Source of the DNA: JAHEJB01 sp041748175
GTDB taxonomy: Bacteria; Bacteroidota; Rhodothermia; Rhodothermales; Rubricoccaceae
NCBI GenBank assembly: GCA_041748175.1
Contig: JBGTDU010000020.1
Location: 1 to 41,867, forward strand
DNA length: 41,867 nucleotides
Direction of reading: 5' to 3'
The position numbers and the translations under genes are program-made. Every line of letters starts with the position of its first letter. Position 1 is the stretch's first letter. The notes below the pieces were generated by a model. That model did not search any database, was not told the origin of the DNA, and worked only from the letters and a program-made list of their open reading frames with translations. This document shows positions 33,118-41,735 of this stretch, piece by piece.

Positions 33118-34728
33118 GTGTCGCGCTACCTCCCAATAGCCCCGTACAAGCGCTCAAAAGGCAAGCGTCCATCGCGCCCGCCGCTTTTTTTGGTCCTGAT
33201 TGGCCTTGCGCTACATTTTTTACGATTCGGGTACGTGTATGGCGATGGAGATCAGGACGAGCTTATTCCCGCAGCGCTCCGTCTCCTCAACAACGACCTC
33301 TTCACCAATGACTGGCTCATCCAGTATGTGACGTCCGGCGTCAATGTGCGCACGTATTTCGTTGCTCTGGTTAGCGCGTTTGGAGTCTTTGTTCCTCTGT
33401 GGCTCGCCGTTGCCCTTCTACATGTTCTGGTGTGGTGCGGAGTCGCGTATGGTATTTACGCCATCGCATTCGAGTTGGCACGGGACCGAATCGCCGCCTC
33501 TCTGGGCATGTTGATGGCCCTCCTCATTACCCCGATCATGACGCTCGGAGGCAACACGGTCATTCACAATGCGCTCGTCCCCGAGGGCGTCGCGTGGGCC
33601 TTGGCCATCCCCGGGGTTGCGTTGTTCCTCCGAAAAAAATGGATTTTTGCGGGCGCTTTGCTCGGGACTGCGACGTGGTTCCATCTGCTGGCCGGAGGTC
33701 TCACCGCGTTCGTACTCGGCGTCGTGATGCTGTGGAGGACGTTGGAAAAAGGGCGTCGATACGATCTCGATGCGGTTCTTCGCTTTGGTGGGGCCTTCGT
33801 GGCGGCGTTCCTTCCCGTGCTGATTCCGCTGGCACTGGCACAAGGAAGCGCGGCCCCGGAGAGCGAATCTCCCTTTTACATCCATGCATTATTCAGGAAC
33901 CCGCATCACCACTTGTTTTTCTCTTTCGAACTGGCCCGCCACCTTCGTTTCTGGCCGTTGATGATACTCGGCGTGGTTTCTCTCCGGTGGCTGCGGCGCA
34001 AGCGGCGCATTCGCCATTCCGCCGAAATAGTGCGTTTCTGGATTGTTTCATTCATCCTGTGTTGCGCCAGTGTCGTGTTTGTGGAGGTCAGACCTGTCGA
34101 ACTCGTTGCCAAACTGCAGTTCTTCAAACTGACTGTGCCGTCGGCTCTGTTCGCCTCACTCGTGCTCAGCGCAACCATCGCCACATCGCTCCCCGACGGT
34201 GTCCAGGCACTTGTCAAGCGTGCGATGTCTTATAGAAAGACGGGACTATTTGTGGCTGTTCTGCTGTGTGGTGTCGTGTTGCTTCTGGCTGATCGCGGAA
34301 CGGGTCGGCCCGGAGCATTGCTGTATCCCGCACGACACATCGAAACCGAGCTTGGCGAAGTGGAAGCATGGGCCCGGACACAGACGTCGGCCGACGCCCT
34401 CTTTGCCGTTCCGCCAAGCACTGGGACGTTTCGATCATTCGGGGAGCGAAGCGTGGTTGCAAACTGGCACGCATTCGTGTTTGATGATCGTGCCATGCAG
34501 ACATGGTATGAGCGGCTGATGGACATTGCCCCGATCTCACCTGCGGTCACCGGGATGGATGCGAAGCCCGCACTCGACGCCGCCTACCATGCGTGGTCGG
34601 GAGATGAATGGAAGCGCCTCTCAGAGCAATATGATATCGACTACTTGCTTGTTCGTAGGGATGAATCAGTTCTTGACTTTACTCAAGCGTTTCAAAATGA
34701 CGAATGGATTGTGTATTTATTTGAATAG
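33118..34728 (+). CDS. Polytopic membrane protein, glycan-assembly-type (DUF6798-like)
   Basis: About 536 residues with roughly ten or eleven membrane helices (for example PPLFLVLIGLALHFLRFGYV, YFVALVSAFGVFVPLWLAV, GMLMALLITPIMTLGG, FGGAFVAAFLPVLIPLALA, GLFVAVLLCGVVLLLADRG). A soluble C-terminal part of about 130 residues follows (ALFAVPPSTGTFRSFGERSV, YDIDYLLVRRDESVLDF). The shape recalls GT-C glycosyltransferases and proteins annotated DUF6798. The acidic-rich early loop YVYGDGDQDELIPAALRLL may be the GT-C catalytic loop, but this is inference. I start at the GTG at 33118, since the frame upstream overlaps the previous gene. It sits between acyltransferase and flippase genes. Confidence 0.7.
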   Translation: MSRYLPIAPYKRSKGKRPSRPPLFLVLIGLALHFLRFGYVYGDGDQDELIPAALRLLNNDLFTNDWLIQYVTSGVNVRTYFVALVSAFGVFVPLWLAVALLHVLVWCGVAYGIYAIAFELARDRIAASLGMLMALLITPIMTLGGNTVIHNALVPEGVAWALAIPGVALFLRKKWIFAGALLGTATWFHLLAGGLTAFVLGVVMLWRTLEKGRRYDLDAVLRFGGAFVAAFLPVLIPLALAQGSAAPESESPFYIHALFRNPHHHLFFSFELARHLRFWPLMILGVVSLRWLRRKRRIRHSAEIVRFWIVSFILCCASVVFVEVRPVELVAKLQFFKLTVPSALFASLVLSATIATSLPDGVQALVKRAMSYRKTGLFVAVLLCGVVLLLADRGTGRPGALLYPARHIETELGEVEAWARTQTSADALFAVPPSTGTFRSFGERSVVANWHAFVFDDRAMQTWYERLMDIAPISPAVTGMDAKPALDAAYHAWSGDEWKRLSEQYDIDYLLVRRDESVLDFTQAFQNDEWIVYLFE

Positions 34729-34746
34729 CGTAGAAAATAAAGATCG

Positions 34747-36240
34747 ATGAAACGCTGGTTAACCCATCTCGCGGCCCGGCTGAAGCTGTCCGGCTCATTC
34801 ATCGGACCCGTGGTGACGTTGATTGGCGGAGTCGTGGCAGCTCAGGCGGTGGTATTCGCCAGTCGGCCGTTCCTGACTCGGATGTTTACCCCCGACGAGT
34901 TTGGCGTCCTCACGATTTTTGTGACGCTCGTGGCTGTACTCGCCACGTTGGTCACAGGCCGGTATGAGGACGCCGGCCTACTCCCGAAATCCGACAAGGA
35001 CGCCGCTGGACTTTTCATTTTGGCGCTCGGCCTTTCGGCAGTAAGCGCGGTTGTCGTGGCGCTGTTCTTCCCCTGGCGAACGGGTCTGGCATCTGTTTTC
35101 AATACTCCTGAGTTGGCGACTTCCATCATTCTGCTCCCCGCCGGTATTCTAACCGCTACGTGGGGCAAGGCGCTTGAGGGATGGCATGCGCGCAACAACC
35201 GGTTTGGCTTGGTGTCCGCTGGTCGCATTGTTCAAAGTTGCGTCGTCGTATGCGTGCAGTTGGTCGCCGGTTTGTTGGGTGCCAGCGCATTCGGGCTCAC
35301 GGGCGGAGTCGTTGTGGGCTTTTCTGCACTGGCCCTCGTGGTGGGCATTCCGTTTCTCGCGCGCGACAACGTCGTTCTGAAGGCGTCGTTGGCAACTGAC
35401 TCACTCAGGGCACTTGCGAATCGATACCGGCGCTTCCCTTTTTTCTCGACGCCAGCGGCCTTCCTCAATCTCGTCGCATCGCGCATAGCTGTGTTCCTAC
35501 TTGCGTGGTTTTACGGGCCTGGAACGGTCGGACTATTTGGCCTGGCGTTCGGAACATTGGCACTGCCCGTTGGATCTGTGACGGACGCTATCGGACAGGT
35601 TTTCGGCGTCCGCGCACCTGCCGCGCACCTGAAATCCAGCCTCGGCCCACTCACAGAACTCGTGTTTGCACGGCTGATTGCTGTATCCGTTTTCCCGATG
35701 GCGGTTGTCGCCGTCGCCGGCCCTGATCTGTTCGCACTGGTCTTCGGCGAGCCGTGGCGAGAGGCCGGTGTTTACGCCCGCATTCTTTCGCCGTGGCTGT
35801 GCGCGATGACCATAGCTGTTCCGCTGACTCGCCTTTTTGATGTCACTGAAAAGCAGCGGAGCGACCTGGCTTTTAGCCTGTTTCTTCTTACGGCCCAGAT
35901 TGTCGCCATCCTGATTGTTGGTGGGAGCGGAAAGCCCCGCACGGCCATCGCAGCCGTTTCCATTGCGGGGTTGCTCTCCCGATGGTCCCAAATAGCCTGG
36001 ATGCTGCGGTTGGGTGAGGCCTCTCTGCTCGGTGGGCTGCGTGTTTTTGCAATCCACATTGCGTTGACGACGTTCTTGCTGTTGCCAGTCGGCCTCATGG
36101 TTTATCGCGGCGTTCCCATATTCTGGATGATTTTCGGGCTCATCGTCGCGACCGGAATCTATGCGGTCGCGGTCATCCGTATGGACTGGCGAAGCACGGA
36201 GGGCAAGCCATTGACAACTACAGAATCGACCGGAATGTAG
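34747..36240 (+). CDS. Oligosaccharide flippase / polysaccharide biosynthesis protein (Wzx-like)
   Basis: A 497-residue membrane protein of the MOP/PST flippase superfamily, which moves lipid-linked oligosaccharides across the inner membrane. About 12-14 helices are seen. The start includes the family pattern GPVVTLIGGVVAAQAVVFAS and RPFLTRMFTPDEFGVLTIFV (the YxPeefG-like motif). The middle has RRFPFFSTPAAFLNLVASRI and YGPGTVGLFGLAFGTLALPVG. It follows the GT-C-like gene by 18 bases, completing a small surface-glycan cluster. Its last 23 bases overlap the end of the convergent bacilliredoxin gene. Confidence 0.87.
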   Translation: MKRWLTHLAARLKLSGSFIGPVVTLIGGVVAAQAVVFASRPFLTRMFTPDEFGVLTIFVTLVAVLATLVTGRYEDAGLLPKSDKDAAGLFILALGLSAVSAVVVALFFPWRTGLASVFNTPELATSIILLPAGILTATWGKALEGWHARNNRFGLVSAGRIVQSCVVVCVQLVAGLLGASAFGLTGGVVVGFSALALVVGIPFLARDNVVLKASLATDSLRALANRYRRFPFFSTPAAFLNLVASRIAVFLLAWFYGPGTVGLFGLAFGTLALPVGSVTDAIGQVFGVRAPAAHLKSSLGPLTELVFARLIAVSVFPMAVVAVAGPDLFALVFGEPWREAGVYARILSPWLCAMTIAVPLTRLFDVTEKQRSDLAFSLFLLTAQIVAILIVGGSGKPRTAIAAVSIAGLLSRWSQIAWMLRLGEASLLGGLRVFAIHIALTTFLLLPVGLMVYRGVPIFWMIFGLIVATGIYAVAVIRMDWRSTEGKPLTTTESTGM

Positions 36241-36736
36241 GTGGAAGTTCGCCGGACGGCGTTTCGGATTGTTCGACAAACGGCTCCGCCTGCACGGCGC
36301 CATCGCCGGAAGTTTCTCCGCAGAAGCGCTCGAACGCGCTCACGAGGTCATGCGCAATCGCGGAAGCACTTCGGCCTTCGATGTGTCGGCGTTCAAGAAC
36401 GAAAACCGGATCGCCATCCTTCAGCAAAGCCATGAATGGCGACGACGGCGGAATCCCAACCATGTGCTCACGCAGGCGCGTCGTCGCCTCCAAATCCTGC
36501 CCGGCAAACACGGTTACGTAGCGGTCGGGCTGCGTGTCTACACCGCGCGCCATTGCCACCGCCGGGCGCGCATTGGCCGCCGCGCATCCGCAGACCGAAT
36601 TGATGACCGCGAGGGTCGTTCCATGCTGGGCTTGGCCCATCGCCCGATCCACGTCGGCAGAGGTACGAAGTTCTTCTACGCCGAGGCGCGTCAGTTCTTC
36701 GCGCATGGGTGCGACGAGTGGCTCTGGATACGGCAT
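36218..36736 (-). CDS. BrxA/BrxB family bacilliredoxin
   Basis: A 172-residue cytoplasmic thioredoxin-fold protein of the YphP/YqiW (DUF1094) family, which removes bacillithiol from mixed disulfides or acts as a low-efficiency disulfide isomerase. It starts PYPEPLVAPMREELTRLGV, with the CGC active site at Cys49-Gly-Cys51 in INSVCGCAAANARPAV, then VFAGQDLEATTRLREHM and FVLERRHIEGRSASAIAHDL. The ATG at 36736 fits the family start; an ATG at 36799 would add 21 unrelated residues. The C-terminus runs about 25-30 residues past the usual 140-145 with an acidic/Pro tail that overlaps the convergent flippase gene. Confidence 0.92.
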   Translation of the reverse strand: MPYPEPLVAPMREELTRLGVEELRTSADVDRAMGQAQHGTTLAVINSVCGCAAANARPAVAMARGVDTQPDRYVTVFAGQDLEATTRLREHMVGIPPSSPFMALLKDGDPVFVLERRHIEGRSASAIAHDLVSAFERFCGETSGDGAVQAEPFVEQSETPSGELPPTFRSIL

Positions 36737-36914
36737 AGTTGTGTGGGTTTGGTTAGGCGAGGTGATTGCGGCGGTGGGCAGGTAATCGTTGGCGTCCAAC
36801 TAGGGTTCCCTTCAACCCCACCAGAATCGGCCATTTTCCAAGTTTCGGTCTGATTTCTTGATTTGTTCCCGAATGCTGTTATTTTCGCATCCCCACCGCC
36901 AGGCCCGCCACCAC
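36737..36914. other. Divergent promoter region
   Basis: A 178-base spacer between the bacilliredoxin (minus) and NlpC/P60 (plus) starts. It is AT-richer around 36845-36890 (ATTTCTTGATTTGTTCC, TGTTATTTTCGC) than the surrounding genes, as expected for promoters, but no consensus is firm enough to mark. Confidence 0.4.
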
Positions 36915-37703
36915 ATGTCTTCTACGCGCTACGCGTTCTCGCGCAGAGTTCTGCTTGCTGTTCTTTTCTCAATCATTCCGTTCACAGGATGCGCCGCGCT
37001 AAGCTCTTTGCAGCAGGCGGAGCAGAATGGTGGGGGAACATGGGTACGGGGTCTGGAAATTGGTACGCCGACGGAAGAGGCAGAGCAATCTCGTACTGGC
37101 CAAAGTGAAAGCGCGACCCACAGCCCGCATATTCGAACGGTCTCGGTCGGGCCGGACGAAAGAACCGCTGGTTCGTCCCTCGCGGCATCAACAGCACTTG
37201 CCGCCATCGTGCGCGAGGAAAGCGCAGACTGGATTGGCACGCGCTACCGATACGGTGGAACCACGCGGCGTGGGATCGACTGCTCTTCGTTCGTGCAACA
37301 TATTATGCGGGATGGGCTCGATGTCGATCTCCCACGGACAACGGCTTCGCAAGTGCAGATCGGTGAATCGGTGAGCCGCGACGACCTCCGCCCAGCCGAT
37401 CTCGTCTTTTTCCGGCGTCGCGGCGTGCGGCATGTAGGCATCTATCTCGGCAACGGCGAGTTCGTTCACGCATCGTCGAGAAACGGCGTGATCATTTCGA
37501 GCCTGTCGGAAGGCTATTATGAAAGACACTTTTGGGCAGCACGGCGGGTCGTAGAGAATCCTCGCGATGTAATGCCTGACAGGAGTTTCTTTAAGCGGCC
37601 CAGCAACCCCGAGGAGCTACTTCGCCCGGGCCGCGGCCGAGCATCGACCCCTGCCGTCGACACGAGTCCGTCGACCCACGGAGCAGGGCGCGGAGTCTGG
37701 TAG
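36915..37703 (+). CDS. NlpC/P60 family lipoprotein endopeptidase
   Basis: A 262-residue outer- or inner-membrane lipoprotein predicted to cut peptide stems of peptidoglycan (Spr/NlpC type). The signal ends with the lipobox IPFTGC (Cys26). A low-complexity linker of about 70 residues leads to the NlpC/P60 domain with Cys123 (GIDCSSFVQHIM), His173 (GVRHVGIYLGNGEF) and His185 (FVHASS) in catalytic order, and TRYRYGGTTRRG just ahead of it. A proline/arginine-rich tail ends the protein. The ATG at 36915 directly precedes the signal sequence. Confidence 0.92.
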   Translation: MSSTRYAFSRRVLLAVLFSIIPFTGCAALSSLQQAEQNGGGTWVRGLEIGTPTEEAEQSRTGQSESATHSPHIRTVSVGPDERTAGSSLAASTALAAIVREESADWIGTRYRYGGTTRRGIDCSSFVQHIMRDGLDVDLPRTTASQVQIGESVSRDDLRPADLVFFRRRGVRHVGIYLGNGEFVHASSRNGVIISSLSEGYYERHFWAARRVVENPRDVMPDRSFFKRPSNPEELLRPGRGRASTPAVDTSPSTHGAGRGVW

Positions 37704-37706
37704 ACC

Positions 37707-37727
37707 AACGTCGTCGGTTGACGTTTT
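37707..37727 (+). terminator. Weak terminator after the NlpC/P60 gene
   Basis: AACGTC (37707-37712) and GACGTT (37720-37725) form a 6-bp stem with a seven-base loop, ending in TTTT, just past the stop codon at 37703. It is modest in strength. Confidence 0.4.
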
Positions 37728-37848
37728 CAAAGAAGCCGAACAGTTCTTGGACTGCGGCTGGTCGTATCTTTTGACAGCTACCCACCGCCGCGCATCCCGA
37801 CAATGTTGGGCCGTGGCGTTTTTTTATCGCCTAGTCCAGTAGCTGTAC

Positions 37849-38325
37849 ATGAGCGACAAAACCGTCTATCTGACTGCCGAAAGCCTTCAGAGACTGAAGG
37901 ACGAACTCCAGCTGGCGCGCACCACGGAGCGGCAGAGCGTGGTTGAGTCGATCGCAGAAGCTCGTGCCCAGGGCGATCTCTCGGAGAATGCTGAGTACGA
38001 TGCGGCCAAGGACGCGCAAGCCCACCTTGAGGCTCGCATTCGGAAGCTGGAAAGCACAATCGGTAAAGCGCGAATTGTGGACGAGCGAACGATGGACAAT
38101 TCGTCGGTCCGCATTCTCTCGAAGGTGCGCGTGATGAACCACAAGGCGAAGAAGGAAGCGCTGTACACGATCGTTGCGGGCGCGGAGGCGAGTTTCGCGC
38201 AAGGCAAGATTTCGGTGGAAAGCCCGATTGGCCGCGGCCTGTTGGGAAAAGCGGTGGGCGACACGATCGAAATAAAAGTCCCCGCAGGTAAGATCCTGCT
38301 CGAAGTCCTCGAAATCAGTCGCTGA
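37849..38325 (+). CDS. greA: Transcription elongation factor GreA
   Basis: A 158-residue factor that enters the RNA polymerase secondary channel and stimulates cleavage of backtracked RNA. The N-terminal coiled coil covers about 10-78 and carries the tip acidic pair in AQGDLSENAEYDAAKDAQ, the GreA signature. The C-terminal FKBP-like domain spans about 84-158 (YTIVAGAEASFAQGKISVES, PIGRGLLGKAVGDTIEIKVP). Full length. It is followed after 21 bases by mtgA, so the two are likely in one operon with the threonine aldolase gene. Confidence 0.97.
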   Translation: MSDKTVYLTAESLQRLKDELQLARTTERQSVVESIAEARAQGDLSENAEYDAAKDAQAHLEARIRKLESTIGKARIVDERTMDNSSVRILSKVRVMNHKAKKEALYTIVAGAEASFAQGKISVESPIGRGLLGKAVGDTIEIKVPAGKILLEVLEISR

Positions 38326-38346
38326 GGGGCATCGGCGTAGGCGGCG

Positions 38347-39054
38347 ATGACAGGGCCGAAGAAATTGCCCAAAAAGAAACCGCGCAGCCGGTTCGGATGG
38401 CTGGGCAAGATCGCCCGGCTGGTTTTTTTTGCCGTGTTCGCCTATATGCTGGCGTGTACGTTTTTGCTGGCTGCCTATCGTTTCGTCGACCCGCCAATTA
38501 CGACGGTGCAGATCCAGCGGTTGGTGGAAGGCTTGGGTCCGGATGTCTCGTACCACCACTCGCCCGTCGCTGAGGCGGACATGGACGCGGACATTCGTCA
38601 CGCGGTTGTGGCTTCGGAGGACGCCAGATTCTACGACCACAATGGCTTTGATTGGGTAGAGATCGGGCGCGCGCGCGAAGATGCCAGGCGGCGAGGAACG
38701 TCGCCGCGCGGTGCGTCTACCATCACGCAGCAGCTCGTCAAAAACCTCTTTCTCACTACCCACCGCTCGTGGATCCGCAAGGGCTTCGAGTTGCCATTGA
38801 CCTACCTCGCGGACTTCATCCTGCCCAAGGAGCGCATCCTCACGCTCTACCTCAATGTTGTGGAATGGGGGCCCGGCGTGTTCGGCATACAAGAAGCGGC
38901 GCAACATCACTTCGGCGTGAGTGCGAGCAGCCTCAGCCGAAATCAGGCTGCGCGGCTTGCAGTGTGCCTCCCAAGTCCCCGCGACCGACGCCCGCAGAAC
39001 ATGGGAAGCTCGGCAGGCCGTATTGAACGCCGCATGAGGCAAATGGGCTGGTAA
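38347..39054 (+). CDS. mtgA: Monofunctional peptidoglycan glycosyltransferase
   Basis: A 235-residue GT51 enzyme that polymerises lipid II into glycan strands at the outer face of the inner membrane. A basic N-terminus (KKLPKKKPRSRFGW) precedes one membrane helix (about 23-45). The GT51 motifs appear in order: VASEDARFYDHNGFDW with the catalytic Glu, RGASTITQQLVKNLFL, and ERILTLYLNVVEWGPGVFGI followed by EAAQHHFGV. There is no transpeptidase domain. It lies between greA and the threonine aldolase gene, eight bases from the latter. Confidence 0.94.
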   Translation: MTGPKKLPKKKPRSRFGWLGKIARLVFFAVFAYMLACTFLLAAYRFVDPPITTVQIQRLVEGLGPDVSYHHSPVAEADMDADIRHAVVASEDARFYDHNGFDWVEIGRAREDARRRGTSPRGASTITQQLVKNLFLTTHRSWIRKGFELPLTYLADFILPKERILTLYLNVVEWGPGVFGIQEAAQHHFGVSASSLSRNQAARLAVCLPSPRDRRPQNMGSSAGRIERRMRQMGW

Positions 39055-39062
39055 GTTGCGCC

Positions 39063-40082
39063 GTGCAGAAAATCGTTGACCTTCGCTCCGACACGGTAAC
39101 CAAGCCCACTCGGGAGATGCGGAGAGCCATGGCCGACGCCGAGGTCGGCGACGACGTGTTTGGAGAAGACCCAACGGTTCGTCGGTTGGAGGAGTGCGTG
39201 ACGGAGCTCCTCGGCAAAGAGGCCGCTGTTTTTGTGCCCAGCGGTGTGATGGGCAACCAGATCGCACTGGCTGTGCACACACGGCCTGGCGATGAAGTGG
39301 TCGTCGCCGAGCGAAGCCACATCTTCCATTACGAATCGGGCGCGCCGGCTCACATTTCGGGCGTACAGCTTCGGCCGGTGGGTAACGAAACGGGAATCCT
39401 GAAGCCTGCTGATGTCGAAGCCGTCGTCCGAGGTGGATTCGACTGGGAACCACGTACTACGCTCCTTTGCCTCGAAAACACGATCAACAAAGCTGGTGGC
39501 ACCGTTTTCCCGATGGATGCCATCCTTGCTGTGGCCCAGGTTGCCCGAGCCAATACCCTCGCTCTTCACCTCGATGGCGCGCGACTTTGGAACGCTTCGG
39601 CGGCGAGCGGGACGCCCGAAGCCGATTTCGCCGCGCCATTCGATACGGTTGCTGTATGCCTCTCGAAAGGCCTCGGCGCGCCGGTGGGCTCTCTGCTGGC
39701 AGGTTCTTCTACCCACATCCTCGAAGCGAGGCGAATGCGGAAGCGGCTGGGAGGCGGCATGCGCCAGGCCGGCATCCTCGCGGCGGCAGGGCTCCTTGCA
39801 CTCGAACACCGAGCAAACCTCGCGACCGACCACGCCCATGCCAAATCATTTGCCGATGCTCTCGCAGCCTGTGGTGCGTTTCGCGTCATTCCTCCTGAGA
39901 CGAACATTGTTCTGTTTGACACGGTGGAGGACGATGCGACGACCGTGTTAACCAAGCTCGAGAACGAGGGCGTCCGGGTAGTATCGTTTGGACCTCGAAC
40001 CCTTCGGGCGACCTTTCACCGCGACGTGACAGAGCCCAACCTGAACCACGCTGTTGCAACCATCCGAAAGCTATTTGGCTAA
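39063..40082 (+). CDS. Low-specificity L-threonine aldolase (GntG/LtaE type)
   Basis: A 339-residue PLP enzyme splitting L-threonine or allo-threonine to glycine and acetaldehyde. The start VDLRSDTVTKPTREMR and GDDVFGEDPTVRRLEE are classical. The PLP lysine is Lys202 in CLSKGLGAPVGS, and Asp171 in LALHLDGARLWNA binds the cofactor ring. SGVMGNQIALAVH and SHIFHYESG line the active site. The start is GTG at 39063, eight bases after mtgA. The stop codon TAA (40080-40082) lies inside the left terminal repeat of the element that follows, so the original C-terminus may have been slightly longer. Confidence 0.93.
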   Translation: MQKIVDLRSDTVTKPTREMRRAMADAEVGDDVFGEDPTVRRLEECVTELLGKEAAVFVPSGVMGNQIALAVHTRPGDEVVVAERSHIFHYESGAPAHISGVQLRPVGNETGILKPADVEAVVRGGFDWEPRTTLLCLENTINKAGGTVFPMDAILAVAQVARANTLALHLDGARLWNASAASGTPEADFAAPFDTVAVCLSKGLGAPVGSLLAGSSTHILEARRMRKRLGGGMRQAGILAAAGLLALEHRANLATDHAHAKSFADALAACGAFRVIPPETNIVLFDTVEDDATTVLTKLENEGVRVVSFGPRTLRATFHRDVTEPNLNHAVATIRKLFG

Positions 40083-40244
40083 CAGGCTGTTGATCTATGA
40101 TGATCGGTTCGTATTGCGCCGATGGCAAGAAACCACTGGTCACAAAATCCCCCTTGAAGAGCATCCTGCCAATCCGTTCGACCACCCCAGCCCCTCCTGC
40201 TCAGCAGGGGAGCTTGGCGGCGAGTATTTCAACAGCCTGTTAGC
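40078..40244. mobile_element. MITE-like element with 16-bp terminal inverted repeats
   Basis: GCTAACAGGCTGTTGA at 40078-40093 is repeated exactly, inverted, at 40229-40244, enclosing 135 bases without a coding region and with an internal hairpin (CCTGCTCAGCAGG near 40195-40208). The short length, perfect ends and lack of a transposase fit a miniature inverted-repeat element. A GC dinucleotide flanks the TAACAGG core on both sides and could be a 2-bp target duplication or the end of the repeat; GC is self-complementary, so the two cannot be told apart. A related end occurs at 41576. Confidence 0.72.
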
Positions 40245-41478
40245 AGTCTTCGGCACCGAGGAACTCGGCAATATCGGCGGCGCGGGCGGCTGCGTCGGCC
40301 TCGCCAATTTCTACGAGTCGGCTCATGTACTCAGGTTCAAAGAGCAGCATCGAGAGCCAGTCCGGGCTTCGCGTTTCGTGGACACCCAGACCGCGCATTA
40401 GGAAGCGAAAAGTTGGCGGGAGGTTTGGTTCATACTGTTTCGCCAGGCTGCCAAGATCCTGCGATGGCCGGACAACCAGCAACCTGACAGGTCGAAAGCC
40501 AGCATGAGGGTCCGGGCCGGGCCTGCCGTCGGGCCACGCCTCCAACAACGAGTTGATGCGCCGGAGGACCTGAGCGTCTTGATCCAAAAGATCGAGAAAG
40601 ATTGCATTCATCAGGACGCCGAGAATCTGCGCAGGAGGCGGGTAATCGTCGATGAGCGGCGTGTTGGCCTCTCTGGTAGTGCGGTCGTAGCGCGTCGAAA
40701 CGGCAATGATTTTACGTGCGCCGAGATGAAGAGCCGGGGATAAAGGCGCGGTCAACCGGATGCCGCCGTCGCCATACCACGCCTTGCCAATGGCTGGATG
40801 GTCAACATGAACCGCCGGAAAAAAGAATGGCAATGACGCCGATGCCATTACATGTTCGGGGCCAATCTGCGTCTGCACGGCCCGCCTGTTCGGACGATTC
40901 CAGCTTTCCACGTCGCGCCCCTGAACCCATGTGACGGACTGCCCGGTGGTGTACGAACTTGAGGTTATGGCAAGCGCGTCGACGCGCCCGGACGCGATAT
41001 TTGTGTCGATGCCCGTATTCAGCCCACCACGTCTGCTGAGTTCGCGGTCAAGCAACTCGCGCAGAGGCGATGCATCGAGAAGCGCCAGGGCTTTTCTGGA
41101 AGATTTTGAACCGCCGACAAGCAACCGCCGCGCCCACGTGAAGCTTGTCTTGGCGACACTCGGCCCCGTAACGTTGAAAACGTGCTCCGTGCGAAGCTGC
41201 CGCCACAGTCGGCCGAGCCCACTGACGGCGGCCGGAAACGAACCCGTGTGGTTGGCCAGATAGGCGGCGTTGATGGCCCCGGCAGAAACGCCCGTGAGGA
41301 TGGTCGGTGCGAACTCGGGATACATCCGTGCGATGCCCCGGATTACACCCATCTGGTAGGCCGCGCGTGCTCCTCCGCCGCTCATGGCCAGGGCCATACA
41401 CCGCCCCTCCGGTGCAGCGCCAGGCATCTGGTCCGGCTCATCGGGGGCGAGATGAGGTGTGGCGCGACGGTTGGGCAT
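40240..41478 (-). CDS. Patatin-like phospholipase
   Basis: A 412-residue serine lipase or acylhydrolase of the patatin family. The oxyanion segment SGGGARAAYQMG is at 33-44, the nucleophile Ser65 in GVSAGAIN (63-70) and the dyad aspartate Asp237 in YGDGGIR. No signal peptide is visible, so it is probably cytoplasmic or exported by a route not seen here. The C-terminal region (about 330-412) is specific, ending EIGEADAAARAADIAEFLG. Its TAA stop (40242-40240) lies inside the right terminal repeat of the MITE-like element, so its end was probably set by that insertion. Confidence 0.92.
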   Translation of the reverse strand: MPNRRATPHLAPDEPDQMPGAAPEGRCMALAMSGGGARAAYQMGVIRGIARMYPEFAPTILTGVSAGAINAAYLANHTGSFPAAVSGLGRLWRQLRTEHVFNVTGPSVAKTSFTWARRLLVGGSKSSRKALALLDASPLRELLDRELSRRGGLNTGIDTNIASGRVDALAITSSSYTTGQSVTWVQGRDVESWNRPNRRAVQTQIGPEHVMASASLPFFFPAVHVDHPAIGKAWYGDGGIRLTAPLSPALHLGARKIIAVSTRYDRTTREANTPLIDDYPPPAQILGVLMNAIFLDLLDQDAQVLRRINSLLEAWPDGRPGPDPHAGFRPVRLLVVRPSQDLGSLAKQYEPNLPPTFRFLMRGLGVHETRSPDWLSMLLFEPEYMSRLVEIGEADAAARAADIAEFLGAEDC

Positions 41479-41575
41479 GATGTGGGCAAGCGATGGCGTG
41501 CGGAGTATACGACGCCGAAATTGACGCCTTCGTCTACTCGCAAGCGGCCCACGTGGCCCGAATCTTTGCCCACCT

Positions 41576-41594
41576 TAACAGGTTGTTGATTTAT
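41576..41594 (+). repeat. Sequence matching the end of the MITE-like element
   Basis: TAACAGGTTGTTGATTTAT here and TAACAGGCTGTTGATCTAT at 40080-40098 agree at 17 of 19 bases, including positions beyond the inverted repeat itself. This suggests the end of a related element, full or decayed, reaching to the right. No inverted partner was found in the remaining bases of the window. Confidence 0.5.
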
Positions 41595-41735
41595 TCAACC
41601 GTGAGCGAGGCGAGCGGATCTTGGTCGAGATCAAGGCGCGAGATCGCAGTCGTATTGGTGATCCGGCGAGATTCTCGCAACGCTGAGATCGAACAAGAGC
41701 CGCCGCCACAGGCAGGGGGAATAGTTCGGGGCCGA

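Noticed and set aside
34747..36240. A MATE-type drug exporter
   Set aside because: The MOP superfamily includes these, but the RPFLTRMFTPDEFG start and the neighbouring glycan genes fit a polysaccharide flippase better.
37831..39453. A 540-codon open frame on the minus strand
   Set aside because: It lies opposite greA, mtgA and the threonine aldolase gene, all clear family members. Long antisense frames are common in GC-rich DNA and this one has no protein-family features.
40078..40244. The inverted repeats as a bidirectional terminator
   Set aside because: The arms are separated by 135 bases and lack T-runs; a close match to one end at 41576 fits a mobile element better.
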